Origin: Psychrobacter sp. FME6
Lineage (GTDB): Bacteria > Pseudomonadota > Gammaproteobacteria > Pseudomonadales > Moraxellaceae
NCBI RefSeq assembly: GCF_014861365.1
Contig: NZ_RRYW01000013.1
Location: forward strand, 1-49,867
Direction: 5' to 3'
Length of the DNA: 49,867 nucleotides
Part shown: piece by piece, positions 28,683 to 37,994 of the stretch
How the letters are laid out: every line of letters begins with the position of its first letter
Position numbering within the stretch: the stretch's first letter is position 1
Made by a program: the position numbers and the translations under genes
Notes under the pieces: model-generated
Seen by the model: the letters and a program-made list of their open reading frames with translations, nothing else
Database searches by the model: none
Told to the model about the DNA's origin: nothing

Positions 28683-30365
28683 TTAGAAAGAAGTACGACG
28701 ATAATTACGATATTTTGGCAACCAAAAATTGGCTTTTAATCGACGTTCTAAATTTTCTGCTGTTATAGGTAACGCCAATTTATCTTCAATCGCTTGAAGT
28801 GCCACTGCATAGGCTATCTTTTCACTAATCTCTCTAATGAGTTTAATGGGCGGTAATATCGCACCTGGTGCTTTTTCATATTCCATTGATATATCTGCAA
28901 GTGCTTGGCTTGCAGCCATTAACATATTGTCGCTGATACCCGTTGCACGTGCTACTAAAGCCCCTAAACCAATACCCGGGAAAATATAGCTGTTATTACA
29001 CTGAGAAACCTCAAAAGACTGACCTTCAAAAGTGGTATGAGGAAACGGACTTCCCGTTGCAATAATTGCCTTACCTTTACTCCAGCTTGTCACTTCTTGT
29101 GGTGTTGCTTCAATACGAGACGTTGGGTTTGATAGCGGTAATACAATTGGGTTTTCAGTATTAGCACATAACGTTTCCACTATCTCTTGAGTAAACAGAC
29201 CTTTTTGCCCACTGACACCAAACAATACCGTGATTCCCGCCTGTTTAACCACTTGTGCTAAACCGAGCTTTTGACTTTGATCCCAACTTTCAAGATCTGA
29301 TTCTTTCTGTACTAACGGTTCTTGGAACTTTTGTAGCTCTGTCATGCTATCGGTAAGTAGGCCATAACGATCAACCATAAACACCTGACTGCGAGCTTGC
29401 GCCTCCGTCAAACCTTCACGCTGCATTTGGCGAATAATATGTTCGGCAATACCACAACCAGCAGATCCTGCCCCTAAAAACGCAATCTTTTGTTGACTAA
29501 GTTTCTGACCTTTGGTTAAACATGCTGCAATCAATGTACCGACTGAAACAGCAGCGGTCCCTTGAATATCATCATTGAAACAGCATAATTGGTCACGGTA
29601 TCTATTCAATAACGGTGTCGCGTTTTCTTGGGCAAAATCTTCAAATTGTAATAATGCATCCGGCCAGCGACGTTTAACGGCTTGGATAAATAAGTCTACA
29701 AATTCATTATATTCATTACCAGAGATGCGCGGATTTCTCCAACCCATGTACATCGGGTCATCAAGCAATTGTTGATTATTAGTACCGACATCCAACAAAA
29801 TGGGTAAGCAATAAGCGGGGCTAATACCACCACATGCCGTATACAAAGCCAATTTACCGATTGGAATACCCATGCCGCCAATACCTTGGTCACCTAGGCC
29901 TAATATACGTTCACCGTCGGTTACCACAATCACTTTTACTTTTTGCTTGGTGGCATTTTGCAGCATGTCGTCGATTTTATGACGCTCAGGATAAGAGATA
30001 AACAAGCCACGTTTACGGCGATAAATTTGAGAGAATTTCTCGCAAGCTTGTCCAACCGTTGGGGTATAGATGAGCGGCATAATCTCTTCAATATGCTGTT
30101 CAATCAAATGAAAAAATAACGTTTCATTGGTATCTTGTATATTACGCAAATAAATATGCTTATCCATATCATTAGTGAATGAGCGAAGTTGATGATAGGC
30201 GCGTAATGACTGCTCTTCAATCGTCTCAATGGCATGAGGTAATAAACCAGTTAAATTAAAGCTGTCACGTTCTTCTGGTGAAAAGGCGCTACCCTTATTT
30301 AATAAAGGGGTTTCTAATAATATTGGTCCTGCAAAAGGAATATATAATGGACGTTTGTTTGTCAT
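28683..30365 (-). CDS. maeA: NAD-dependent malic enzyme (oxaloacetate-decarboxylating)
   Basis: 560 residues, like E. coli MaeA/SfcA (565). The N-terminus [21 protein letters not shown] and [16 protein letters not shown] are diagnostic. Catalytic and metal regions follow: [53 protein letters not shown] and the Rossmann [14 protein letters not shown]. It decarboxylates malate to pyruvate. ATG 30365 is chosen; an upstream in-frame TTG at 30404 adds 13 non-family residues. This is the second malic enzyme in the window (see maeB) and it diverges from the bhc-like cluster across 1 kb. The overlap of C4-acid metabolism may be meaningful. Confidence 0.94.
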   Translation of the reverse strand: MTNKRPLYIPFAGPILLETPLLNKGSAFSPEERDSFNLTGLLPHAIETIEEQSLRAYHQLRSFTNDMDKHIYLRNIQDTNETLFFHLIEQHIEEIMPLIYTPTVGQACEKFSQIYRRKRGLFISYPERHKIDDMLQNATKQKVKVIVVTDGERILGLGDQGIGGMGIPIGKLALYTACGGISPAYCLPILLDVGTNNQQLLDDPMYMGWRNPRISGNEYNEFVDLFIQAVKRRWPDALLQFEDFAQENATPLLNRYRDQLCCFNDDIQGTAAVSVGTLIAACLTKGQKLSQQKIAFLGAGSAGCGIAEHIIRQMQREGLTEAQARSQVFMVDRYGLLTDSMTELQKFQEPLVQKESDLESWDQSQKLGLAQVVKQAGITVLFGVSGQKGLFTQEIVETLCANTENPIVLPLSNPTSRIEATPQEVTSWSKGKAIIATGSPFPHTTFEGQSFEVSQCNNSYIFPGIGLGALVARATGISDNMLMAASQALADISMEYEKAPGAILPPIKLIREISEKIAYAVALQAIEDKLALPITAENLERRLKANFWLPKYRNYRRTSF

Positions 30366-31406
30366 AATAAAAATCTTCTTATTGAAAGGTGTATGGTGGT
30401 ACAAAGTTAATGGTTTAAATATTTTTACCGATTTCTTAAATAATAGAAATTATTTAAATTGATGTTTTTATCTAACTTTCTTAAAATTATTCAAACTAAC
30501 ACACTTAAGGATTGATACCCCTAACAAATTAAACCTCTTCCATAAGCCTTCAGTATTGATAATGAAGGGATTGTTTTATAGTGTTTGCTTCATTGAATAA
30601 GTTATTTGTCGTCAGTTAGAGAGTGAGCAATGCAAAAAAATGCTCACTTAAGTACAGCGGCTCAGAAATAGCGATGTAAACGTTACCCTATTGGCTCTTG
30701 GCAGAACAAAACCAATCAAAGTAAGCTTGTTGGAAAAAAACTATGATGACTTGATTAAATCTTAACACTTGGGTACATCTTGACAAGTGAGCAGAAAATA
30801 GTCATTGTAATGGTTAATCATAGTCTAGCACAAAGGTTATTTAAAAATACCTTGTTACAACTCACCATTAATGCTATATTTTGATTAGTTGATGAGTACC
30901 TACACTTTTTCAACCAAAACCTCTTAGGTTATCCTTCGTAAAAACCGTTACCGCAAGAACACCATAAAAAGAATGCAGTAAGTAGTAAAGTGACCAATCA
31001 CCTGCAACTCCTTTCTTTTGACATGGTTAATTTTTTAAATATACAAAACACAAAAAGTAAAACCGTATGAGTCAGGAAGACTCTTGCTTGAAATCTGATC
31101 GACACCTTATCTATCTAATTTTTGTATAACCTTTATTTATACAAGCTTACAAGGATGTAAATCAAAACCCTGCAAAACCCAGTTTTCATTCCTGACCCTA
31201 CCAATAAACCAGAAAGACTACGCCACGCGCTCAACGTGTCGTCCCTATTGCTGTGTACCTAATTTCTAAAAGACGTTTCTGTCTGTACTTTTTGATGCCA
31301 AAAAGTTGATAGCACGCAATATGGCGCAGTCGGTCTGTTCGATATAACCGTTAGATAAGTAACTAAATAAATAAGCAACTCAACAAAAAATGAAGGAATA
31401 TTTTTG
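30366..31406. other. 1 kb gene-free, AT-rich divergent region between maeA and bhcB
   Basis: No frame of note on either strand, unusual in this densely coded window. Three perfect inverted repeats stand out. TTAAATAAT/ATTATTTAA (30436-30457, 4-base centre) lies close to maeA. AGTGAGCA/TGCTCACT (30622-30648) has an 11-base loop without a following T-run. TTGTATAA/TTATACAA (31122-31144, 7-base centre) is upstream of bhcB. They look like operators or small-RNA structures. No regulator gene, riboswitch or tRNA is recognised. Confidence 0.6.
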
Positions 31407-32387
31407 ATGATAACAAATGAAGATGGATTAGTGATTCCAACGCTTGATGATATGTTAGAGGCGCATGAGCGTATTAAACCATATATTCATCGCACCCCAG
31501 TTCTGACCTCTCGCTTTTTAAACGAGATGGCTGGCTGTGAGATATTCTTTAAATGCGAAAATTTTCAAAAAGCGGGTGCCTTTAAGGTACGCGGCGCATC
31601 AAACGCGGTATTTGGTCTGTCTGACGAAGCCGCAAAAAATGGCGTCTGTACTCACAGCTCAGGTAACCATGCTCTGTCTTTATCTTATGCAGCGGGTCGT
31701 CGTGGTATACCCTGTAACGTAGTTATGCCTTATAGCGCGCCAGAAGCCAAAAAAGCGGCGGTACGCGGTTATGGCGGTATCATTACTGAATGCGAGCCAT
31801 CAACCACTTCACGCGAAGAAGTATTTGCCAAGATACAAGCAGAAACAGGCGGCGACTTTGTCCATCCATACAACGACCCACGCGTCATTGCCGGACAAGC
31901 GACTTGCTCACGTGAGTTTTTGGAGCAAATGGAAGAACGTGGCGTAAAACCTGATATGGTTGTCGCCCCAATCGGTGGCGGCGGTATGATTTCAGGCACA
32001 TGCTTGACGTTATCGAACCTAGCCCCTGATGTCAAAATTTATGCTGCAGAGCCTGTCAACGCTGATGATGCCGCGCGCTCACTAAAAGCGGGGCATATTA
32101 TCGCTGATGATGCACCCGATACTATCGCTGATGGCTTAAAAGTACCGCTTAAAGATTTAACCTGGCATTTTGTCAGCAATTATGTGACCGATATTCTGAC
32201 CGCGACTGAAGAAGAAATTATTGAAGCCATGAAACTAACGTGGACACATATGAAAATCGTCATCGAGCCAAGCTGTGCAGTACCGCTCGCTGTCATCCTG
32301 AAGAACAAAGACGTTTTTGCAGGTAAAAAGGTTGGCGTCATCATCACTGGTGGTAACGTCGATCTTGACAAGCTGCCTTGGAATTAA
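31407..32387 (+). CDS. bhcB: Beta-hydroxyaspartate dehydratase-like, PLP fold type II
   Basis: 326 residues of the serine/threonine dehydratase family. The PLP-lysine motif NFQKAGAFKVRGA has the Schiff-base Lys at residue 60. The asparagine loop is THSSGNHALSLSYA (about 83-96) and the phosphate-binding glycine loop PIGGGGMISG (about 188-197). EPSCAVPLAV and TGGNVDL are at the C-terminus. Alone it could be a threonine dehydratase, serine racemase or EutB. Its placement directly before genes matching bhcC and bhcD points to conversion of beta-hydroxyaspartate to iminosuccinate. AAGGA precedes ATG 31407; the TTG one codon earlier is not used. Confidence 0.82.
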   Translation: MITNEDGLVIPTLDDMLEAHERIKPYIHRTPVLTSRFLNEMAGCEIFFKCENFQKAGAFKVRGASNAVFGLSDEAAKNGVCTHSSGNHALSLSYAAGRRGIPCNVVMPYSAPEAKKAAVRGYGGIITECEPSTTSREEVFAKIQAETGGDFVHPYNDPRVIAGQATCSREFLEQMEERGVKPDMVVAPIGGGGMISGTCLTLSNLAPDVKIYAAEPVNADDAARSLKAGHIIADDAPDTIADGLKVPLKDLTWHFVSNYVTDILTATEEEIIEAMKLTWTHMKIVIEPSCAVPLAVILKNKDVFAGKKVGVIITGGNVDLDKLPWN

Positions 32388-32529
32388 ACAAAAACTGAGC
32401 GTTAACTAAGCGTAAATTGAGCGCAAGTTTAAACGCATTTTTATATCCATAAATACAATTAACTAAGTACCGTTAATTAAATACCGTTAATTAAGTAAAT
32501 ACAATCAAATAAACAAATGGAGCTTGAAC

Positions 32530-33681
32530 ATGATTACTGAAGAATTAGAAGTTGGTTTTAACGTCCCTGCTGAAGTTGGTATGGATGAAGCAGATATCCA
32601 AACCCCTTGCTTGGTATTGGATCTTGACGCCCTTGAGCGCAATATCAAAAAAATGGGCGATTACGCTAAAGACCATAATATGCGCCATCGTAGCCACGGT
32701 AAAATGCACAAATCAGTTGATGTACAAAAACTACAACAAGAGATGGGTGGCGCAGTCGGCGTATGCTGTCAAAAAGTTTCTGAAGCAGAAGTGTTTGCAC
32801 GTGGTGGCATCACAGATATCTTAGTATCTAACCAAGTACGCGAGCCTGCTAAACTTAAACGTTTGGCTAACCTGCCTAAGCTTGGCGCAAAAATCACCGT
32901 TTGTGTCGATGATGTCGATAGTGCCGCTGAGTTATCAGCTGCAGCAACCGAAGCAGGCACTGAACTTAATTGCTATATCGAAATTGATTGTGGCGCGGGT
33001 CGTTGTGGTGTTACTACCACTGAAGCGGTTGTTGAAATCGCTAAAGCAATTGATGCCGCTGAAAATATCAAATTCACTGGTATTCAAGCGTATCAAGGTG
33101 CCATGCAGCACATGGACAGCTTTAGCGATCGTAAAGCTAAAACCCAAATCGCTATCGATCAAGTACAAGAAGCTATCGATGCCTTAGACGAGCTTGGTCT
33201 AAAACCAGAGTTTGTTTCAGGTGGCGGTACGGGCAGTTACTACTTTGAAAGTAATTCAGGTGTTTTCAACGAATTACAGTGTGGCTCTTACGCGTTTATG
33301 GATGCTGACTACGGTCGTATCTTAGATGAAGACGGCAACCGTATCGATGCTGGTGAGTGGGAAAATGCGTTGTTCCTATTAACTTCTGTTATGAGCCATG
33401 CCAAACCTGACAAAGCGATTGTTGATGCTGGTCTAAAAGCTCAATCAGTAGATAGTGGCCTACCCTTTATCTATGGTCGTGATGATGTTGAATACGTTAA
33501 ATGTTCAGACGAACATGGCGTCGTAAGCGATCCAAATGGCGTACTAAAAATCAATGAAAAACTGAAGCTAGTACCTGGTCATTGTGATCCTACTTGTAAC
33601 ATCCATGATTTTTATATTGGTGTCCGCAACGGTAAAGTTGAAAAAGTATGGCCTGTATCTGCACGTGGTCGCGCATACTAA
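32530..33681 (+). CDS. bhcC: Beta-hydroxyaspartate aldolase-like, DSD1/D-threonine aldolase family
   Basis: 383 residues, PLP fold type III (alanine-racemase N-domain plus DSD domain). The N-terminus DIQTPCLVLDLDALERNIKK leads to the PLP-lysine segment RHRSHGKMHKSVDV. Later segments are VCCQKVSEAEVFARGG, EIDCGAGRCGV, IQAYQGAMQH and VSGGGTGSYYFES. The C-terminal metal-binding motif is PGHCDPTCNIHD. These match, as I remember it, BhcC of Paracoccus denitrificans, which condenses glycine and glyoxylate to (2R,3S)-beta-hydroxyaspartate. A D-threonine aldolase or D-hydroxyaspartate dehydratase is the alternative. GGAG lies seven bases before ATG 32530; the TTG at 32524 is rejected. It is 142 bp after bhcB, and a strong hairpin follows. 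Confidence 0.85.
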   Translation: MITEELEVGFNVPAEVGMDEADIQTPCLVLDLDALERNIKKMGDYAKDHNMRHRSHGKMHKSVDVQKLQQEMGGAVGVCCQKVSEAEVFARGGITDILVSNQVREPAKLKRLANLPKLGAKITVCVDDVDSAAELSAAATEAGTELNCYIEIDCGAGRCGVTTTEAVVEIAKAIDAAENIKFTGIQAYQGAMQHMDSFSDRKAKTQIAIDQVQEAIDALDELGLKPEFVSGGGTGSYYFESNSGVFNELQCGSYAFMDADYGRILDEDGNRIDAGEWENALFLLTSVMSHAKPDKAIVDAGLKAQSVDSGLPFIYGRDDVEYVKCSDEHGVVSDPNGVLKINEKLKLVPGHCDPTCNIHDFYIGVRNGKVEKVWPVSARGRAY

Positions 33682-33725
33682 TCACGATAAGTTGAATTAA
33701 TTTAATTTTATCAGTTTAGTTTAAC

Positions 33726-33767
33726 AGGGGCTGTTGTAGCTTTAGCCTACAGCAGCCCCTTTTTATT
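33726..33767 (+). terminator. Strong hairpin terminator between bhcC and bhcD
   Basis: GGGGCTGTTGTAG / CTACAGCAGCCCC with a short loop, followed by a TTTTTATT run. Only 39 bp remain to the bhcD ATG. Either readthrough is partial, lowering bhcD expression, or a compact promoter lies in the AT-rich gap. Confidence 0.85.
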
Positions 33768-33806
33768 AAAGAACTATAGATTAAAAAGTATAAAAAGGAA
33801 TTTAGA

Positions 33807-34796
33807 ATGAGTGAAGATAATAATGAAGGTCTATTGATCGTATCAGAAGAGGCTTGTAAATCAGTGATTGATCGCCCTTCTGCATTTATCGCGGTTGAAA
33901 ATGTATTTGCATCAATGTCACGTGGCGACGCGTATAACTTCCCTGTCATCCGTGAAGCGATTGGCTATGCTGATGCTCTATATGGCTTTAAATCAGGTTT
34001 TGACCGCGCTGGTAAATCACTAGGTCTAAAATCAGGGGGTTATTGGCCAGGTAATGAAGCTAAAGGCTTGACCAACCATCAGTCAACGATTTTTTTATTC
34101 AATCCAGACAATGGTAAGTTGCGTGCACTAGTCGGCGGCAACTACCTAACGGCAGTACGTACCGCAGCGGCATCGGCAGTCTCAATCGCCCACCTAGCAC
34201 GTAAAGACAGCAAAGTGCTGGGTATGGTTGGTGCGGGTCATCAGTCTACGTTTCAGCTACGCGCCGCGCTTGAACAACGCAAATTTGAAAAAGTAGTCGC
34301 TTGGAATAAGAATAAAGATCGTCTTAAAAACTTACAAGCTGTCGCTGAAGAATTAGGTGTACCGTTTGAGTCTGTTGAACGTGAGCAATTATGTGCCGAA
34401 GCGGACGTTATTATTACCATTACCTCAGCATTTGAGCCGCTACTAATGAAAGAGTGGATCAAACCCGGTACACATATTGCCTGCATGGGTACTGATACGG
34501 TTGGTAAGCAAGAAGTTGATGCTGAATTAATAGCATCGGCTACTGTATTCACTGATGAAATCGCACAATCAATCAGCCTTGGTGAAGCCCAGCACGCGAT
34601 CAAATCTGGCGCTATCAAAGAATCTGATATCACTACCCTCGGTGACGCCATCAATGGCGATCATCCAGGTCGCAGCTCAGAGGATGAAATCACCCTGTTT
34701 GATGGTACTGGTGTTGGCTTGCAAGATTTAGCCGTGGCTTCTGCTGCCGCTAGGCTTGCTGTCGAAAAAGGTGAAGCTCAGCACATCTCGCTATAA
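33807..34796 (+). CDS. bhcD: Iminosuccinate reductase-like, ornithine cyclodeaminase/mu-crystallin family
   Basis: 329 residues. The fold shows the substrate-binding KSGFDRAGKSLGLKSGGYWP, then GNYLTAVRTAAASAVSIAHLA and the Rossmann loop LGMVGAGHQSTFQLRAAL (about 133-150). ADVIITITSAFEPLL and the C-terminal DGTGVGLQDLAVA region follow. Ornithine cyclodeaminase homologues carry out several imine reductions. Position after bhcB and bhcC indicates the NADH-dependent iminosuccinate-to-aspartate step of the beta-hydroxyaspartate cycle. EutC of ectoine degradation is related, but that pathway would not bring bhcC with it. AAAGGA precedes the ATG and a terminator follows the stop. Confidence 0.82.
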   Translation: MSEDNNEGLLIVSEEACKSVIDRPSAFIAVENVFASMSRGDAYNFPVIREAIGYADALYGFKSGFDRAGKSLGLKSGGYWPGNEAKGLTNHQSTIFLFNPDNGKLRALVGGNYLTAVRTAAASAVSIAHLARKDSKVLGMVGAGHQSTFQLRAALEQRKFEKVVAWNKNKDRLKNLQAVAEELGVPFESVEREQLCAEADVIITITSAFEPLLMKEWIKPGTHIACMGTDTVGKQEVDAELIASATVFTDEIAQSISLGEAQHAIKSGAIKESDITTLGDAINGDHPGRSSEDEITLFDGTGVGLQDLAVASAAARLAVEKGEAQHISL

Positions 34797-34836
34797 CTTT
34801 CGTTATAGTTGTTATAGTAAGTTCAGTATAAATTAG

Positions 34837-34868
34837 AACCGCCAAATAATTATTTGGCGGTTTTTTTA
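34837..34868 (+). terminator. bhcD terminator
   Basis: Perfect stem AACCGCCAAATAAT / ATTATTTGGCGGTT directly followed by T-rich sequence, about 40 bp after the stop. Confidence 0.93.
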
Positions 34869-34908
34869 TAATGCTTATCTGATATTGTTTTAATTTTTTA
34901 GATGACAA

Positions 34909-34944
34909 TTATCTATAGCCGATCCGTTATAAAAAAAACAAGTA
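34909..34944 (+). repeat. Left-flank fragment of the palindromic repeat family
   Basis: TCTATAGCCGATCCGTTATAAAAAAA resembles the sequence left of repeat copy 2 (TATAGCCGATCCACTATAAAA, 28431 onward) and of copy 3. The 76-bp palindromic part is absent here, so it may be a remnant or an independent flank. Confidence 0.5.
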
Positions 34945-34959
34945 ACTTTGCTGACGATT

Positions 34960-35811
34960 TCACACAAATACTAACCCATCTTCGGTTTGATGCGCCTTGA
35001 TATCTACATGATAAACATCACTTAACTGCTCACTCGTCATTACCTCATTAGGCGTGCCTTGAGCCACCACTTTCCCAGTATCCAACAAGACCACTTCATC
35101 AGTATAACGATGCGCATGGGTCAAATCATGCAAGACAACAAGGATGCTTTTGTGTTGATGCTGTACCAGATTATGCAAATAACTAAGCAAAAAACGCTGA
35201 TGACGGATATCTAGATGATTGGTCGGCTCATCGAACATCATAATCCGTGTATTCTGCATCAGCGCTCTTACAATAGCCAACCGCTGTTTTTCACCCCCTG
35301 ATAAGGTCTGCACTCGGGCACCAGCTAAATTTAATAATTCAAAATCCTGTAGTAAATTTCTCGCTTGTTCAACATGTTGCCCATTTGGGCGCTGATACCA
35401 TGCAAGATTTGGCGAAACACCCAACAACGCATAATCCAATACCGTTAGCGGCAACTCAAAACACTCATGTTGTCCAACCCAAGCGATATGACCATCATTC
35501 ATAACTTCGTTGATAGGCTGACCTTGAATAGTTATGTCGCCGTGCGTTTTAAGCGCGGTTCCAGTGTGTTGACCCAAAACCGTATGCAGCAACGTGCTTT
35601 TACCCGCGCCGTTTGGTCCGATAAAAGCCACCAGTTTCTGGCTTGGTACTGTTAGCTTGTTTACCTTTAATAATGTTTTATTGCCGTGAGAGATATGGAT
35701 ATCTTGCATCGACAACAGCTCGTTTGCATCATTGTTATTGATGTTATTGACGTTACTTTCACAGTCCACTGACGGTGTTTTTGATGTCGAAATAAAAAAT
35801 GAATGAAGCAT
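34960..35811 (-). CDS. hmuV: Heme ABC transporter ATP-binding protein
   Basis: 283 residues. Energises heme import with HmuU and HmuT. Walker A is GPNGAGKSTLL (about 67-77), the signature LSGGEKQRLAIVRAL, and Walker B RIMMFDEPTNHLD. The switch His is in VVLHDLTHAHRYTD. About 35 residues before the ABC core are extra, Asn/Ser-rich and poorly conserved in feel; a start at MQDIHISHG is an alternative. AAGGGG lies four bases before ATG 35811, favouring the long form. It starts 15 bp after the hmuU stop, so it is the last gene of hmuSTUV. Confidence 0.9.
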   Translation of the reverse strand: MLHSFFISTSKTPSVDCESNVNNINNNDANELLSMQDIHISHGNKTLLKVNKLTVPSQKLVAFIGPNGAGKSTLLHTVLGQHTGTALKTHGDITIQGQPINEVMNDGHIAWVGQHECFELPLTVLDYALLGVSPNLAWYQRPNGQHVEQARNLLQDFELLNLAGARVQTLSGGEKQRLAIVRALMQNTRIMMFDEPTNHLDIRHQRFLLSYLHNLVQHQHKSILVVLHDLTHAHRYTDEVVLLDTGKVVAQGTPNEVMTSEQLSDVYHVDIKAHQTEDGLVFV

Positions 35812-35826
35812 AAAACCCCTTCTCAA

Positions 35827-36813
35827 TTAGCGGCGGCTACTACGGACAAACAACCAGATAAAGAATGGTCCGCCAAGTAACGCTAAAACGATGCCAACAG
35901 GCACGTCAACTGGATAAGCAACATGTCTTGCTGTGCCATCAATGACCAATAACAACATTGCTCCAAGCCAGCCCGACCAAATCATCAGGCGCATACGTCC
36001 GCCACCAAACAAAATGGCTAGCAAGTTTGGCACCATCATGCCAATAAAACCTATCACACCTGCCAAAGATACTGCCGCTCCCGTCAATAAAGCCGACGCA
36101 ATCACTACCATACAACGAACCCTACCAACCTTGATACCCAAAGATTTGGCGGCGGCTTCACCGAGCATTAACCCATCTAGCTGACGACCTAGAGGCAGTA
36201 AAATAGCCAGCCCCAATAGCATAGAAACTATTGAATAACGCAGCGGCACAAAGCCCGCTTCCGCCATGCTTCCGGACAGCCAATTGGTTGCTGATCTGAG
36301 TACCATGTCATCAGACATAAATAAAATCAGACTAACCACCGCGGCACAAAAAGCACTGATGACAAAGCCCAATATCAGTAAGCCCATCTTTCCACCGCCT
36401 AAAAAGCGATGACAAGACAAAATAAACAAGCAAACCAGCACACTACCGCTAAAGGCAGCAAGCGGTATACTGACGCCGCCAAATCCTAACGCTAGTACCA
36501 ATACCACCCCAAGCGCTGCGCCACCCGACGTGCCAATTAAACTCGGATCTGCTAAAGGATTTTCAAACAGGGCTTGTAGTGCTGCGCCACTAACCGATAA
36601 TGCCATACCTACTAATAACGCTGTGACTACACGTGGATAGCGCAGCTGCCATATAGTGTCGTCAAGATGATTGGGACTTGACCATTCGCCAAAGCCAATA
36701 CCAAGACCCAACCAAATCAGTAACCCAGAGGCTATAACGGCAAGCATATAATAGAAGTTGTGTTTATGCCTGCCAGTTGACGCAGGGACAGGAACGGTAA
36801 TCGTATTTGCCAT
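35827..36813 (-). CDS. hmuU: Heme ABC transporter permease (FecCD/BtuC family)
   Basis: About 328 residues with roughly ten membrane helices, typical of inner-membrane heme and siderophore permeases. Family segments are WQLRYPRVVTALLVGMALSV with the following GAALQALFENPLADPSLIGTS, GSMAEAGF, LGIKVGRVRC, GVIGFIGMMVPNL and DVPVGIVLALLGGPFFIWL. The start is uncertain. ATG 36813 has no visible ribosome site, and an in-frame TTG at 36855 would add 14 residues. It lies between hmuT and hmuV in the same direction. Confidence 0.9.
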   Translation of the reverse strand: MANTITVPVPASTGRHKHNFYYMLAVIASGLLIWLGLGIGFGEWSSPNHLDDTIWQLRYPRVVTALLVGMALSVSGAALQALFENPLADPSLIGTSGGAALGVVLVLALGFGGVSIPLAAFSGSVLVCLFILSCHRFLGGGKMGLLILGFVISAFCAAVVSLILFMSDDMVLRSATNWLSGSMAEAGFVPLRYSIVSMLLGLAILLPLGRQLDGLMLGEAAAKSLGIKVGRVRCMVVIASALLTGAAVSLAGVIGFIGMMVPNLLAILFGGGRMRLMIWSGWLGAMLLLVIDGTARHVAYPVDVPVGIVLALLGGPFFIWLFVRSSRR

Positions 36814-36953
36814 ATGATGTATCGTTTTATTAAGCAGATGAAAAAGAGTGGTCAATAGCTCACGCTCAGCTTATGAAATTGATGCATAACATAAGGGCTA
36901 AAACTATGGCTAAAATAGAGATGACCACGTAAGTAGCTTTAGCTTTTAACCAA

Positions 36954-37829
36954 CTACTTTGCGACTGAATGAAGTCTTTTTAAGATTTGCGGTGAGTTCA
37001 AACCATAACGCAAGAAGTCATCGGCTGGCCAAAAGTGTACGCCACCATTTTTACCGGCAGCACTTGCCGCAATCTCTGGACGCTTACTAAATTTACCAAC
37101 ACCGCCGACGACTGCTTGGTTATGATCAGCAATAATAATAACGTCAGGTTTGGCCGCCAGCCAGCCTTCACGTGACATGGGTTTTAACCCTGAGACGTTT
37201 GCAGCGTTAATCCCACCAGCACGGCGAATCAACTCATCCCCTACCGTTCCCTTACCTGCAACGATACGACCGTCGTAACTCAGTAAATAGCGTTTGCCCG
37301 TCTTTGCCATTGGGCTCATATCTGCATTCCAACGCTTAGCAAGCTCTGACCCTTGGGGTTTTTTACCCACGTAGCTGCCGATAGATTTAATACTATTGGC
37401 AAAGATACTTACTTCTTCTTTGGGTGCCACATTGACCGCTTTAACCTTTAAGCTATTTAAGCGCTGATAGATACTCGCAGGCTGCACCATATAACTACCG
37501 AGCACCAAATCAGGCTTGACCGCCAATACTGATTCAGCAGTAATATTACGGTGCATGCCTACTGCGGGCACGCTCTTTAGCGCTGGATTATCATTGGTCG
37601 CATCTTTACCAACCAATTTATCAGTCGCTCCTAATGCCACTACTACGTCTGCAACATCTGGGCTCATCGCGACAACACGCTCATAAGCTTGGGCGGAAAG
37701 CGAGGGCAAGGCAAATGCGCCAATCATAACGGCTACGTTTAATGCACCTTTACTAAAAGACTGGTCTATCATTGAAGGCTTTTCTGATGTTAGATTTTTG
37801 CTGCTTTGTTTTAATAACTGAGAGGACAT
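36954..37829 (-). CDS. hmuT: Periplasmic heme-binding protein of ABC transporter
   Basis: 291 residues, a type III substrate-binding protein. An N-terminal signal region (ALNVAVMIGAFALPSLSAQA, about 29-48) precedes ERVVAMSPDVADVVVALGA, typical of the heme/B12 class. VPAVGMHRNITAESVLAVKPDLVLG and GGINAANVSGLKPMSREGWL follow the HmuT pattern. Tyr near the mature N-terminus is the probable heme ligand. The 28 residues before the hydrophobic stretch are longer than a usual signal n-region. AAGGA precedes the ATG. It is second gene of the heme operon, 165 bp after hmuS. Confidence 0.9.
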   Translation of the reverse strand: MSSQLLKQSSKNLTSEKPSMIDQSFSKGALNVAVMIGAFALPSLSAQAYERVVAMSPDVADVVVALGATDKLVGKDATNDNPALKSVPAVGMHRNITAESVLAVKPDLVLGSYMVQPASIYQRLNSLKVKAVNVAPKEEVSIFANSIKSIGSYVGKKPQGSELAKRWNADMSPMAKTGKRYLLSYDGRIVAGKGTVGDELIRRAGGINAANVSGLKPMSREGWLAAKPDVIIIADHNQAVVGGVGKFSKRPEIAASAAGKNGGVHFWPADDFLRYGLNSPQILKRLHSVAK

Positions 37830-37994
37830 GAAAATTCCTTGTTCATAATCTTTAAGGACTACTGATGACGGTTGTCGATTAATAATAATGATTGATTAGA
37901 ACGACTGGCACGTAAAGTGTTATGCAAAGAAAGTGTTACGCAAAGGATATGCAGCTCTAGTTCCAGTCGTCATTATTTATATGCTACGTTAAAT

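Noticed and set aside
31407-34796. Hydroxyectoine degradation genes eutB/eutC
   Set aside because: BhcB and BhcD homologues resemble EutB and EutC, but the intervening DSD1-type aldolase and absence of doe genes fit the beta-hydroxyaspartate cycle better.
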